From Hermatobates lingyangjiaoensis (Eukaryota > Arthropoda > Insecta > Hemiptera > Hermatobatidae): a DNA stretch of 64,000 nucleotides. Shown here piece by piece: positions 23,247-33,009 of this stretch (the first letter of the stretch is position 1; the number at the start of each line of letters is the position of its first letter). A program made the position numbers and the translations under genes. A model generated the notes under the pieces. That model had not been told where the DNA came from. It searched no databases and worked only from the letters and a program-made list of their open reading frames with translations. The stretch spans positions 124,001 through 188,000 of the forward strand of contig JAPFBL010000225.1 in NCBI GenBank assembly GCA_026182355.1. Direction: 5' to 3'.

Positions 23247-23451
23247 TGATCAAACCACAATAAGAAATGGGAAAACAAAACTAAGATCTTTCAACCGTAA
23301 CAAGCGGTCTTCGTCAGAGTCAAAACCCAACTGAATTGAGTTGTGTTTTGACTCTGATGAAGACCGCTTGTTACGGTTGAAAGATCTTAGTCTTGTTTTC
23401 CCATTTCTTATGGTTTGGTCGTTGATTGTTATTTCACGTGTGAAATGTTTT
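23247..23451. mobile_element. Palindromic hammerhead element, family A, with 15-bp target duplication
   Basis: The element is flanked by tatctaaaacgtctg at 23232-23246 and 23452-23466 (15/15 identical). Arms carry inverted hammerheads at 23279-23321 (minus) and 23350-23392 (plus). The right end shows the family's 3' phrase ttgattgttatttcac. At 205 bp with a perfect duplication it looks like a recent retrotransposition of a non-autonomous RNA. Confidence 0.9.
23350..23392 (+). ncRNA. Hammerhead ribozyme, family A (best copy)
   Basis: Stem I GACT (23350-23353) pairs with AGTC (23389-23392). Core CTGATGA is at 23354-23360, followed by one extra A. Helix II is GACCG/CGGTT with a seven-base loop; GAAA; stem III is the self-complementary AGATCT; predicted cleavage is after the next U. 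All invariant bases are present. Confidence 0.76.
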
Positions 23452-23860
23452 TATCTAAAACGTCTGGTACTACTGTAGATAGGATTTTTGTCATTTAAGG
23501 TGTAATATTCCTCATCTAATAATCTATTGTACGCTTATGAACATTTATAGTATGGTGATATTTAATACAAAATTTAAGGTTTAGGAATCACCCGAAAAAC
23601 ATGACTTGCAAATAGTAGCCGAATCATTATAAAAGGGAAAAAGTAACTTTCCCTTGCTCCACTATTACCCAAAAGTAATAGAGTTGTTTAAAACAGAAGG
23701 AATATAACAAGTAGTGTGACATGTGTAACAAGTAGGTATGTTGAAGGATAAGACATGAAGTTGATTGCAAAGTCTCTCTAGATAACCATCCTTCACTTTG
23801 GAGGGCATCATAAAATGTATTGTTGTTTGGCGTTTACTTGTATTGTTTTAAGTATTTTAT

Positions 23861-23864
<4 letters not shown>

Positions 23865-23899
<35 letters not shown>

Positions 23900-23913
23900 G
23901 AATAATATAATAT

Positions 23914-23948
<35 letters not shown>

Positions 23949-23990
23949 TGTTTTCATATATATATATATATGAGTATATATATATGAGTA
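23865..23990. repeat. (TA)n microsatellite tracts
   Basis: Two long (TA)n runs separated by short interruptions lie directly upstream of a hammerhead family E arm (24000-24110). Confidence 0.9.
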
Positions 23991-24154
23991 GTAGTTTGCT
24001 TCTCAACACGAGTATTTCGCACTTCTTCCCGATGACGACGGATGTCGAAATATCGAAGTGAGTTCTGTAGTGTCTTTCTGTGTTCTTTTCTATGTGTTAA
24101 AGTGTATATAATAAAATAAAAAACGAAGGAAACACACAGAAAGACACAGACATA

Positions 24155-24200
24155 ACTCACATCGATATTTCGACAATCGTCGTCATCAGGAGGTGCGAAG
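24155..24200 (-). ncRNA. Hammerhead ribozyme, family E, minus strand
   Basis: Inverse copy of 25293-25332. Core CTGATGA, hairpin CGAC/GTCG and GAAATATCGA are retained. Confidence 0.6.
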
Positions 24201-24626
24201 AGCGAAGAGTCCCGCAGGAAGACAGGGCGGTACTGAACTCGGAAACCGCAGCCAGTACCCCACCACTTACCACCAAGCGGGGGAAGGGAGGGAAGGAAAT
24301 GAAGAGCCAAATTAAGACGTAAAAGGAACGAGTAAAAATTATAACTATAAAAAATTATAAAAAAGTAGATAAATCAAATTAAAATTAATAAAAATAATAA
24401 ATAAAAAGTAAAATAAAAAATAATAAATAAATAAATAAAAAATAATAAATAAATAAAAAATAATAAATAAAAAATAATAAATAAAAAATAATAAATAAAT
24501 AAATCATAAATAAATTATCGGTTGAGGTTGAGTCCGGGGGAAGAGCGAGCATCAAGTAAGCATATGTATGCCTCCTCTGAAGCTCTTAGGGTAACTTTAT
24601 TGTTGGATTCGGGGATCTGTTTGCCA

Positions 24627-25099
24627 ATCTAAAAAGCATTTTCTCTCATATTTCCCCTCAGCCTTCCAATCCTGTTCCTGGAATGAAACAATGTGGACGC
24701 CGTGGCTGTCAAACTTGCCTGATTGTAAATCCTAATCCTTCCTTCGATTCCCCTCTCCACCATAGTTCCTACCCGGTTCAGGTCAATTCCTCCTGTACCT
24801 CGAGCAACTGTGTTTACCGACTGGATTGCACTCAGTGTGACTCCTTTTACGTTGGCTTAACTTCTAATAAGTTGAGCCTTCGTATGAATGGTCATAGGGC
24901 TTCAGTCGGTCAACGCAGTAACTATCCTGTAGCCATCCATGCGAACTCGCATGGACTCAGTTTCAATGACTGTTTCAGGGTTCAGATCCTGAAACAGATC
25001 CCCGAATCCAACAATAAAGTTACCCTAAGAGCTTCAGAGGAGGCATACATATGCTTACTTGATGCTCGCTCTTCCCCCGGACTCAACCTCAACCGATAA
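24627..25099 (+). pseudogene. PLE C-terminal fragment: zinc-binding linker and GIY-YIG endonuclease
   Basis: An open frame begins inside the element (NLKSIFSHISPQPSNPVPG) and continues from Met 24683 for 138 residues to the stop at 25097-25099. It shows the PLE order: a Cys cluster (KQCGRRGCQTC), then GIY-YIG as VYRLDCTQCDSFYVG, the following Arg/His segment (LSLRMNGHRAS) and the catalytic-type Glu in ASEEAYICLL. The C-terminus is SSPGLNLNR. This domain nicks target DNA during PLE retrotransposition. The reverse transcriptase is absent, so the copy is a 5'-truncated remnant with an intact endonuclease end. Confidence 0.88.
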
Positions 25100-25292
25100 T
25101 TTATTTATGATTTATTTATTTATTATTTTTTATTTATTATTTTTTATTTATTTATTATTTTTTATTTATTTATTTATTATTTTTTATTTTACTTTTTATT
25201 TATTATTTTTATTAATTTTAATTTGATTTATCTACTTTTTTATAATTTTTTATAGTTATAATTTTTACTCGTTCCTTTTACTTCGCTCTTCG

Positions 25293-25332
25293 CACCTCCT
25301 GATGACGACGATTGTCGAAATATCGATGTGAG
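25293..25332 (+). ncRNA. Hammerhead ribozyme, family E
   Basis: Core CTGATGA is at 25299-25305, with hairpin CGAC-GATT-GTCG and GAAA at 25317-25320. Stem III (ATATCGAT) and stem I (GTG with CAC) are weak, and the base at position 16.1 is not the usual U. Probably a variant or weakened ribozyme. Confidence 0.55.
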
Positions 25333-25419
25333 TTATGTCTGTGTCTTTCTGTGTGTTTCCTTCGTTTTTTATTTTATTGTAAAAAAGTCCGCTGGACCGT
25401 TTCTTTTAATTGTGTTAAA

Positions 25420-25468
<49 letters not shown>

Positions 25469-26250
25469 ATGTAATCATTAAAAACATCTTTCGTTAAACA
25501 TCTTTCATGAAATTATAAACAAAAAATTCTATTTAACTCTTTTTCTGAGCAATAATGTTAAGTAAACGTAAACAAACTCACAAGTTAGCATGTAAACCGT
25601 ATTAGTCCAAGTTGAGTTTTCAGTTCTTGTTTATTTTTGTATTGACTTTTCTGATTGAACTGCGGGTCGTCTACACTCTTCTTGTTGAAATATTTACAAC
25701 ACTACATTCTTTATTAAAATAATAAATAACTTCTTGTTACATGAATGAATAAATGCTTTTTACATAATATTACGACATATATAAATATATATATATGTAT
25801 GTATATAAAAAGAATTAATTATGCATAAATACATTAATAAGGTTGTCGGTGTCAACCTTAAAATTATAGTTACCATGAAAAAATATTGGATCATTTCAAG
25901 AACATTAAATGATGTGAACAATGCTACGTTTGTGCTCTGCCATGCATGCAAATATGACGAGGGCATTCAAATGTACGAGGGAAAAATGTTTAAATATAAG
26001 AAATCAAGGCCAATCAAAACATATTTTATGATATTTCTCGGGTTGTGATGGTTGGGTATCTAACATGCTATTCTAATCCAACTACATATTGCACACTTGA
26101 ACAAAAGTTAATGTTATATATATAGTTCTTGAAGTATTTAAGAACCACATTATCTTTGTGCAGTGTTGAAGTATGAGGATAGTACTCTTTCTTTGTTTAT
26201 TATGTAATTTACATATGGTAAATCATTAGTTGTGCAATCCGTAATTTTGT
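25420..26250. other. (TA)n tract and non-coding sequence
   Basis: (TA)n at 25423-25470 abuts the PLE remnant. The rest has no supportable gene. Confidence 0.5.
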
Positions 26251-26255
26251 GGTAT

Positions 26256-26505
26256 TTACTCATTCTGAGGTAAAATGGATAAACAAACAAAATTCTCCAC
26301 ACAAATGAAGTTTTATTCAACGCATTTCGAACAGTTTGTGTTCATCATCAGGAAGACACCAAGTTGGTCACTCGACCAATCCGTCAGCACCACATCCTTG
26401 GTGTCTTCCTGATGATGAACACAACGTATTCGAAACGCGTTGAATAAAACTTCATTTGTGTGGAGACTTTTGTTTGTTTATCCATTTACCTCATAATGAG
26501 TAATT
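26256..26505. mobile_element. Palindromic hammerhead element, family F
   Basis: Arms 26256-26361 and 26391-26505 are inverted copies around a 30-bp spacer. They hold one hammerhead each: 26316-26354 (minus) and 26406-26444 (plus). A fragment of the same family (tttgtgtggagac) is at about 37400. Confidence 0.82.
26316..26354 (-). ncRNA. Hammerhead ribozyme, family F
   Basis: Minus strand: stem I TTC/GAA, core CTGATGA plus extra T, helix II GAACA/TGTTC (5 bp), GAAA, stem III ATGCGT, cleavage after U. The plus-strand partner at 26406-26444 has a better stem III (ACGCGT) but a mismatched helix II. Confidence 0.7.
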
Positions 26506-26549
26506 TACATAATTATAAGCTACTTTTCCGGGATTCGGTGAAGTTGACA

Positions 26550-26850
26550 TTTTTTTATTAGATGTATTCATGAATATTCATGACCTTAAATATTAAATAT
26601 TAGAAGGGCAATATCGCACTAAAAAGGTAAATATCCATCTGCACAGTGGAGAACATCCATACCAGAGGGGCAAATAAACAAAATTAGTGCAAACTTTTGT
26701 TTAATAGTATTGAAAACTCTTTAATTATTAAAGGAATCACTCCAGTCTGTTTCATGGATATTGAAGATACTTTTGACGTCATGCCCTCGAATACATTAAA
26801 TTAGCACCAATATACAGATGAATTAAACATTAGTAAGTCTGACTGTTCGT
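26550..26850 (+). pseudogene. Non-LTR reverse transcriptase relic, copy 2
   Basis: FMDIEDTFDVMPSNTLN is readable at about 26748, matching the FxDIEGAFD region of non-LTR reverse transcriptases. Flanking sequence aligns with the relic at 1040-1330. It stops before the YADD region; a SINE follows. Confidence 0.6.
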
Positions 26851-26944
26851 TAGGTTAGGTTGCAGTGGTAGTCCCACAAGGGAACACACGTAGACCAAGC
26901 ATTGGCCCTTTGTGATACCACACAATGAAGATTGATTCTATAGT

Positions 26945-27170
26945 GGGAGTCCTACATTTTGCCTTACTCAAGTGTATTTAGAATTGGGATCTTTAACGAG
27001 TACCTGACATCGTACAGTCTCGGGACTGACAGTTTAACGTCCTTCTCCGAGGGATAACGTGCTCAGATTCACCTCCCGCGTGAATAAATCGAGGGCCAGG
27101 TGAGGATCGAACCCCGGTTCTATCAGTTCAGAATCGAGTACGTTAACCACTGAGCTAACTTAGCCCCTCT
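26945..27170 (-). repeat. tRNA-derived SINE, copy 2
   Basis: On the minus strand from 27170: a box A (TAGCTCAGTGG) and, about 40 bp later, a box B (GGTTCGATCC), the internal RNA polymerase III promoter of tRNA genes. The SINE body follows. The box sequences are the best preserved of the three copies. Upstream at 26850-26870 a short TTAGGTTAGG run is present. Confidence 0.82.
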
Positions 27171-27179
27171 CAATGTTCG

Positions 27180-27990
27180 TTATTGAATAACTGAGTATTA
27201 CCTGAATAACTGAAAAATTTCGGATATCTGTATAAATTTGACAGACTGTGAAATAATTATTACTAGGAATCACATGATAAACTGTCGGATTGCAATTTAA
27301 AAAATCAGTTACTATTTTGGAAATGCTACTGAGTATTGTAAATCAAAATAGAAACTCTAGGTTAAAATTTCGCATTATTGAAAAAATAACTGCGTTTCAA
27401 AGTCAATGTGTATTTGAGGTTATAGTTGCCCAGTTATTTTGTTGGTTACTATCAGTCCTTTATGCTCTGGTCGTGCTCCTGATAAAACATTAATTTTATT
27501 TGTTTTATCTATTGAAGTAGGCATTTTTGAAATGAACTTTTTGAAATATAATTCTCTTTCATGTTTATTGAAATGAGAATTATAATGAAAATCTACCTGG
27601 ATAGTTATGAGTTTGGTAATTCTACTTGTGTATCTGTAGTGAGTAAGTCAGTTCGCGTGGGGATACCGAGCTCCGACTAAGTTCATTAATTAGAAGCCTG
27701 AATGGATAAGAAGCAGAAAGGTGAGAGTAGTAGAGAGTGATAGGAGGGAAGGGAGAGAGATGGAGGGAGTTGGGAGTGAGGGTTTGATGATAGGTAGAAT
27801 GAAAATGAAGATGTGAGAGGAATAGGCAAAGGAGAAGGTGAGGAATGGGGGGCAGAGAGAATTGAAAGACTGGGAGAAAACTGATATGAAATGAGGGTGA
27901 AAGATAAAGAGGGAGAATGAGGAAGAATGAAGGAGAGGTAGAGATAGTGTGCATCTCGCACTTCACACTAAACATGATGGACTGTTTAAT
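27180..27990. other. Non-coding; purine-strand-biased low-complexity block
   Basis: 27690-27940 is strongly G/A-rich on the plus strand (gggagagagatgg-like), which leaves long spurious minus-strand frames rich in Ser, Leu and Pro. No gene is supported. Confidence 0.55.
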
Positions 27991-28177
27991 ATTAATCTCT
28001 ATATATATAAAAATGAATGTATGTCTGTTAGTTTGTACTCGATAGATTCAAAAACCATACATCCAATCGCCGTGAAAATTTAGGAAATTATTAGGTATAT
28101 CCCCAGGAAGGTTTATGTAAAGTTGTGTAAAAGTCAGAGTTGTGGTTCAGGTAATATCTTAAAAATATTATAATAGA

Positions 28178-29585
28178 CTAGCAAAGGTACCCGTCTTTGA
28201 CAGAATAAAAAATTCTGTTATACTTGGTATTCCAAAATATCAATTATAGTATTATACTAATACTATAATTAGAAATTATATAATAGTAGAAAATACCATT
28301 ATTAGTACAGTGTTAAACAAATTCCTCTGTATACACCACATTATCTGTCTGTCCTTTAGGTTCACGGAAGAACAAACAGTTGGAACCTCTGACTCTTGAG
28401 CAAGTAAACTATAGTTGACCATGTGAGAAAAACTTGGTATCGCTCACTTGAATTCCTACGTTAGATAAAGTCTCCCTTTGCGACTTAGTTAACGTCATTG
28501 CGAAATAGACACTGACAGGACTTTGCAATCATTTCAACGGAAACAGACAGTGGCACGGAATCAATGGTATGGGTGGTATACACAGAGACTCCACATTCCA
28601 CACCCAGTCATGATGTCCGCCTCTACGGCACATCTGTGCAGAGCACGAACTCTGAGTCGTGTCCCGTTGCACAGTTTTGGGGCACTCATGTTTTATAACA
28701 TGAAATTTGTTACTGCTACTAAATTGTAGCATGATTGGTGCTCCTACTTTAAGTTTTTACTCATGAGCAGGCAGTCCAGGAGAAATAAATTCAGAGTAAA
28801 GAAATTTAATTAGATAATGAACTGCTTCTTCATCACTAATCCAATCTCTTTACTGACTTGTAAGTTCTTCCTCGGTATGATATAGCGTAAGAACTTGTTT
28901 GTTCTTTTTTCCTGCTGGTTCATATTAAGAGTTGAGAATTGCTCGTTTACAAAACTATTTATTCTTAATAGATAGTACATCCTCAACTCTGGGAAACACC
29001 TTTTCAAAGATGTCAAATACGCAATATATTCATATGCTCCAATGAAATTAAAATCAACAACAATACCTACTTGCCACACCTGTGTATTTTCAAAACAAAC
29101 TTGTCTGTGAAGATAGGAAAATACGCTTAAAGCCCTATAACTTCGTTTCTGTGCTGAATTATGAATCTACGAGTATTTAGTAGCATCGTATTTAGAGCAT
29201 GTGTTTTAAGTTAGGCATACACAAATCCAGTGTCAAAGTTTCAGCTCACCATGTCTTATGGTGGCTGAGTTTACTTGTGACAAACGTTTTTGCTTTAAAC
29301 GTCTAATAACTTCACTTCTACGTTGAATTTCCAATCAATTTAGAGCCTATATTTTAAGTTAGACCTACACAAATCTACTGTAAAAGTTTCAGCTTTATAT
29401 GTCTTATGATAGCTGAGTTTACTTGTGACAAAGTTTTGCGGACAAACAGACAAACCGACAAACTGACAGAAATTTTTCTAAGGGTCGATTCGGTTTCTCC
29501 AATGTACGAAAAAAATGTAAAGAAAAGTTGAAATGAGTCAGTTCTAAGCAATGTACAGACAAAATCATTATTTTATTTATATAGG
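28178..29585 (-). mobile_element. Helitron, minus strand (1408 bp), nested
   Basis: Closely related over its full length to the Helitron at 13219-14585. The 3' end is ...TTTGCTAG at 28178 before a host T. The 5' end at 29585 reads CCTATATAAATAAAATAATG, a one-base change from TC. The same terminal hairpin is present. It carries the helicase C-terminus. Confidence 0.85.
28313..28735 (-). pseudogene. Helitron Rep/Helicase C-terminal relic
   Basis: Minus strand: FPLK, stop, LQSPVSVYFAMTLTKSQ, TLSNVGIQVSDTKFFSHGQL, stop, FTCSRVRGSNCLFFREPKGQ, then TDNVVYTEEFV and the true stop, all in one frame. Better preserved than the copy at 13355, with two point nonsense changes. The C-terminal position and motifs match Helitron Pif1-type helicases. 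Confidence 0.82.
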
Positions 29586-30299
29586 TAAGGTTTGCTGTAT
29601 AACCTGTTTGTTTACATTTTGACTTTAATTGGTAATGGCGGCCGCAGGTCGGTTATTCTTTATGATAATATTTCCACATGCTTTGTTCAATTATTTTTTC
29701 GATACAATGCTTCTTCTTAAACAAATAATATTTCATCAAAATATAGTTATTCAAACTTTTAAGAGGCAATTTTGTTTACTGATATAATTTTAATTGGACA
29801 TTTAAAACTGTTTGAAGTCTTCAAATTGAAATTATTAAATGTAATGTAATGTGATATGGTTTAGCCTCTTCAACTACATAACTGATACCTAATTGAAACG
29901 ATTTGGGGGTTTAAAATTCGTATCATTTTAACAGATAAGACATATCACATTTAATGAGCATAGACTTCTTTCAATATTTCTTGTGTATTGTTCGGCAAGA
30001 AATATTCTTTTTTTTATTTGTTTAATCTAATCTATCAACTTCCAATATTATTAGACAATGTGTGCAATTTATAATCAGTGTCAGATAATATCTTTTTTGC
30101 GTAATCTATAATTTTAATTCTGTATTAATTTCGTTTATCTCAAAAAAGTTAAGTGTAACGGAACTATAGAAAATTTAAATTGTTTTCGTTATATGTAATT
30201 TATTATTAGAGTTGGAATTAAATTGTTTCCCGGGTAAAGCCGGGTAGATTTTTGCGAAATAGACACTGACGTATATATACTTATATACACAGCTAGTAT

Positions 30300-31900
30300 T
30301 TATATAAGCAGTGATAGTTGTCTTTTATGTTAGAGATGAGTATTGTATTGTCAATTACTACAGATGTAGAACTTGATTGTTGAGGCGAAATGTTGGATGT
30401 CCCACCAGTGCTGTCAGCTCCCCTTAGGGCTACCACATCCCTTGTTTTGTTTCTTATTGTTTCAGGTTTCTTCTTTCTTCGATTTCGTCTTTCAGGTTAG
30501 TGGTTCAATGTTTTAATTTGGTGGCCCATCAAATCAATATTGTTTTTCATTTTGAATCAACTATTATATTTTTAAAGTAACAGGTTTTGTATGATATATA
30601 TTATGGAATACTACAGAATATATTCATTCTGATAAAATTATTCCATGAAAAATTTTAATTTATTGCTTTTCTAAGTACTAGTTTTAAGAGTGTGTTTCAT
30701 ATAATATGTTATTAAGGTATTGCTTAACTTTTAACTGCCTTGATGTAGAACCATATCATGAGCAAACTCCACTTTGCATTTTGAAGTTATAATTCTGTAT
30801 TTCAAATTATTTGTTTAATCGTATGAAAATTAATATTTTTTTTTAGTTTAAATCAAATTTATTAGAAATGTTTTGTATTTCACATCCTCTTAAATATGAT
30901 GGAATTTTGAGTAATTTTTTAATTTTTTACTTGAGATAGGATAGGAGTGTCTTCCATGACGCTGGAATGAGCACACATTCTCCCTCGTAGTCTAAAAATT
31001 CATGAATATATTTAGATTTAAACAGGTTATAACTTTGTTATTGTTAAAAGAAATAGATTTTTAGTTTGTTCGTGAAGTGTAACAACTCATGTTGGATTAT
31101 TTTCCAAGAACGCTTGAGTTGTGTATTGATATCATAGTCAAGCTTGTTCGTACATCTATATTTCCATCCCTAGACAGTAGATTGTTATAGCCTATCAGTC
31201 TGAAGTCGGTTTACTGTCTTCTGAGGCCCCTTTCTAAAGAATCTGGATTTTTAAGTGTAGTACTGACAGTAGACACCTTTCTAACCTGTCAGTCCTTATA
31301 ACGATAATTTCCTTATACATTATACATTATTTGAATTCGTTTTCTTCGTTCAAATCAGGCATTTGCAGATTGATGTTTGGTTTCGAGTTTAATACAATTC
31401 AATTCAGTTTTAATTTCCAAATGAATACGGTTCATTTGATAGATATTAATTATTTACTAGAACATTGGATTTATTCAAAAGTAAAAGTATCTCCTTTGTT
31501 AGAATTTATTACTCTGGGCCTGTTTTAATAGTTGTGTGGAGTTTGCACATGAATACGCACATAGAGGACTGCATCATGAACATCTAAGGACAGGCAGTCG
31601 TTTCATTGGTGATGCTGAAATGTGTTTTAATTACTCCTGCTAATACTTTCCTGTTATCATTAAGGAGTATGTGCTTTTCAGAAGCTACGTATCGCTTCTT
31701 GGTAGTTCACATTTCAACATACATTTGCAACTCAAACTTATCGAGTATATAAAGCGCTTTCATTTTTATTTATGTAGTAAAAGTTAGTATAATGCGTGTG
31801 TATCTCTTTTAGGTATGAAATAGTACAATGCATCTGACAATTGATGCTTTTTCTATTACTAGATTGCTGCAATCAGAAATAGAAATATGTTGTATTTGTT
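30300..31900. other. Non-coding sequence, no gene seen
   Basis: A degenerate hammerhead-like phrase (gaggcgaaatgttgg) lies near 30383 without a core. The rest is featureless. Confidence 0.4.
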
Positions 31901-32690
31901 TTTTGACTGCTGAAGGGGTTCTTAATGAAGAAGGGGCTTTACAGCCTTACAGGTGAACAGCGCTGGTAGAGAGGTCGGCTTTAAATTACGATCACATAAT
32001 GGTATGATTTAGAATAGTCCTCGAAACTCAGTGTGTGATGGTCAGAGGTACTTGAAGTACAAGGCTGGATAATCCCGTTTGCTTTAGTTTTATTAATGTT
32101 TGAGTGAAAATGGTATGGATATACTTTATTTAATTGAGGTTCAACCTGACCCACCATATTGCCAGACATTATATTTTTGTGTTTCTATTTACTCAGGTCT
32201 TCGAAACAGTTGCATCATTTCAAATTACAATTATGTGAGTGAAAGTAAATAAATAACGTACATAACTTCATTACCTAGGAACTTTGACTAAACAAATCTT
32301 CAGAGGGCAAAACACAAATAAAATAGTACATAGTAAAATTATTCTTAAAAAGTTGTACGAAGTTTTGCATTTTGGTAAACTTTAATGTTTATGGCGAATT
32401 GGTGAATCCTCTTCTCTAGCATTCAATATTTATGATTAAATAAGAATGATCGAAGGATTTCTGTTATGTTAGTTCAACGAATTGTTGGTTATTTCTGTTA
32501 CTAATTGAGTGAGAATTATTTATCTCTCGCAGGGTTAAAAGAAAAATACGAGTATGTTGAGGACAGTTTAAATCGTCCACTATATATTGGGCTGTTGTAT
32601 TTAGGGTGGATGAATACAGTTATTAAATTTTCTAACATAACTTGATGGCTGTGTAATGAGTTAGTTGTATGAAATGTGATGAAGACTGTA
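31901..32690. other. Non-coding sequence; left partner of a dispersed inverted repeat
   Basis: Sequence near 31950 (caggtgaacagcgctgg) is inverted at about 33130-33150. No gene is supported. Confidence 0.4.
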
Positions 32691-32693
32691 CTG

Positions 32694-33005
32694 TTTTTAT
32701 TATTTAAACCGATCCCCTGGCGGGTGATAGCGTCAGCCGTTTACCGGCTTTTTGTTTGATCGGTGATTCAACAGATTCTTTATTGGGAGACCTAAATTTT
32801 GCCTAAGTTGAGTGCATTTCGAGTAGGGATCATTAACGAGTACTTGACATCGTACAGGCTCGGGACCGACGGTTTAACGTCCTCTCGACGACGTACTCAG
32901 ATTTATTCACCTCCTGCGTGAATAAATCGAGGTCCAAGTAGGGATAGAACCATGGGCTACCAGCCCAGAGGCGAGTACGTTAATCAATGAGCTACCCTGG
33001 CCCTC
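32694..33005 (-). repeat. tRNA-derived SINE, copy 3 (longest)
   Basis: On the minus strand from 33005: GGTAGCTCATTG (box A-like), then GGTTCTATCC (box B-like), then the shared body and the tail ccgatcccctggcgggtgat near 32708. All three copies in this window point the same way. Confidence 0.8.
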
Positions 33006-33009
33006 ATGA

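Larger units (their letters stand above)
24005..25400. mobile_element. PLE remnant: GIY-YIG endonuclease end between inverted hammerhead-bearing arms
   Basis: The left arm (24104-24623) is the inverse of the right arm (24988-25375). Both include the last ~100 bp of the coding frame, a long (AATA)n-like tract and a hammerhead. The left arm holds about 115 bp (24203-24318) missing from the right. Only 24624-24987 is unique. An additional family E ribozyme piece lies at 24005-24100. The inverted arrangement of terminal repeats is a known peculiarity of PLEs. Confidence 0.8.
27996..30296 (+). mobile_element. Helitron, plus strand, containing a second Helitron
   Basis: The 5' end TCTCTATATATATAAAAATG starts after an A at 27995. 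The 3' end has the hairpin CCCGG-GTAAAG-CCGGG at about 30229-30245 and terminates ...CAGCTAG at 30296 before T. It has no coding region. An opposite-strand Helitron occupies 28178-29585. Confidence 0.75.

Noticed and set aside
27622..27975. Overlapping long minus-strand frames rich in Ser, Pro and Leu
   Set aside because: Produced by a purine-biased low-complexity block; both frames are equally open and compositionally trivial.
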